From the NCBI GenBank assembly GCA_028279205.1, contig JANQSR010000099.1:1-5062 (forward strand): a stretch of 5,062 nucleotides of DNA, in the 5' to 3' direction. This document shows positions 4,699-5,062 of this stretch, piece by piece. The translations under genes and the position numbers were made by a program. Source of the stretch: Simkania sp. (lineage in GTDB: Bacteria > Chlamydiota > Chlamydiia > Chlamydiales > Simkaniaceae). The notes beneath the pieces are model-generated. The model was given only the letters and a program-made list of their open reading frames with translations. It ran no database searches and was not told the origin of the DNA. The stretch's first letter is position 1; each line of letters starts with the position of its first letter.

Positions 4699-5062
4699 TA
4701 GCTAATATCCGTATATAATTCAAACTCAGACCCTCCTGCAATCTGTCGAGTACCTTTCGATAATCTGACTGCACCGTTCCTTGGGCCTCTTCGATTAGCC
4801 GAGTCACAACCTTTTTAAGAGTTCCATCCTCTTTCCAAGCGGCAAAATATTTATGAAAATTAGTTGATCCAGAAAAATCTGAAGTTACTGGAAGGCGAGA
4901 AATGGGAACCCCTTTCATGATAACCGAAAAAATCGAATTTAGATCACGCCGATGATGCCGACTAGATTTGATTATTTTTTTATTTAGTAAAGGATCGATA
5001 AGTATCCATTGTCTATCAGTTACCCCTTGAAATCCTGATCCAGCTTGTCCAAATTTCCTCTT
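4688..5062 (-). pseudogene. IS5-family transposase, N-terminal fragment running off the window
   Basis: The frame is open from the right edge through 4688 and gives about 124 residues. It contains GVTDRQWILIDPLL, then SRHHRRDLNSIFSVIMKGVP, then LPVTSDFSGSTNFHKYFAAW and KEDGTLKKVVTRLIEEAQ. This is the N-terminal domain of IS5/IS1031-type transposases (T-D-QW-LI-PLL, R-DLR-IL-I---G-PWRDLP, Y--F--W--DG). The ATG at 4918 is internal; the real start lies beyond 5062. The frame ends at TGA 4688-4690 inside the junction repeat, before any catalytic Asp, so the DDE domain is lost. The usual WRDLP is ISRLP here, a further sign of decay. Confidence 0.75.

Overview
The window looks like a piece of an environmental chlamydia genome (Parachlamydia/Simkania/Waddlia/Rhabdochlamydia type). 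The main reason is the 438-residue beta-barrel outer-membrane protein at 1587-2903 on the minus strand. It has the mature N-terminal 'DVDFIWWNACQEG' block and a C-terminal Phe typical of the Lpg1974/Legionella-OMP (MOMP-like) porins that are expanded in these bacteria. Base composition is moderately AT-rich and the region is crowded with decayed transposases. The genus cannot be fixed from the sequence alone.

Layout, left to right. (1) 1-338, minus: C-terminal catalytic part of an IS481-like integrase-type transposase, cut by the window edge and by a junction at about 325-345. (2) 362-925, minus: a 187-residue protein with about 49-residue helical (TPR/Sel1-like) repeats, apparently cut short in its third repeat, with a plausible promoter at 950-978. 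(3) 926-1288: no convincing gene apart from that promoter; it holds a 36-bp imperfect palindrome at 1194-1229. (4) 1289-1483, minus: C-terminal remnant of an IS1634/IS4-like transposase. (5) 1522-1558: terminator, then the porin gene 1587-2903, then its roughly 215-nt putative leader and promoter at 3118-3147. (6) 3296-4022, minus: a compact unit made of a ribbon-helix-helix-like ORF broken by an in-frame TAG, a 69-residue exported acidic protein 11 bases downstream, a block of three strong hairpins resembling an IS200/IS605 right end, and a rho-independent terminator. (7) 4263-5062: fragments of an IS481/ISNCY-like transposase N-terminus (plus), an IS630 transposase (minus) and an IS5 transposase (minus, running off the window).

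The probable working genes are the porin, the small exported protein and perhaps the repeat protein. The two exported proteins have matching 26-residue signal peptides (14 identities, no gaps), so they probably share an origin for their 5' ends; the match also supports the first ATG of the porin. The rest is an IS graveyard with at least five families. An imperfect 30-bp direct repeat (332-358 and 4669-4698) brackets about 4.3 kb and marks IS-IS junctions on both sides, so past rearrangement through repeats is likely. I see no CRISPR array, tRNA or rRNA. The least explained part is the 3296-4022 unit.
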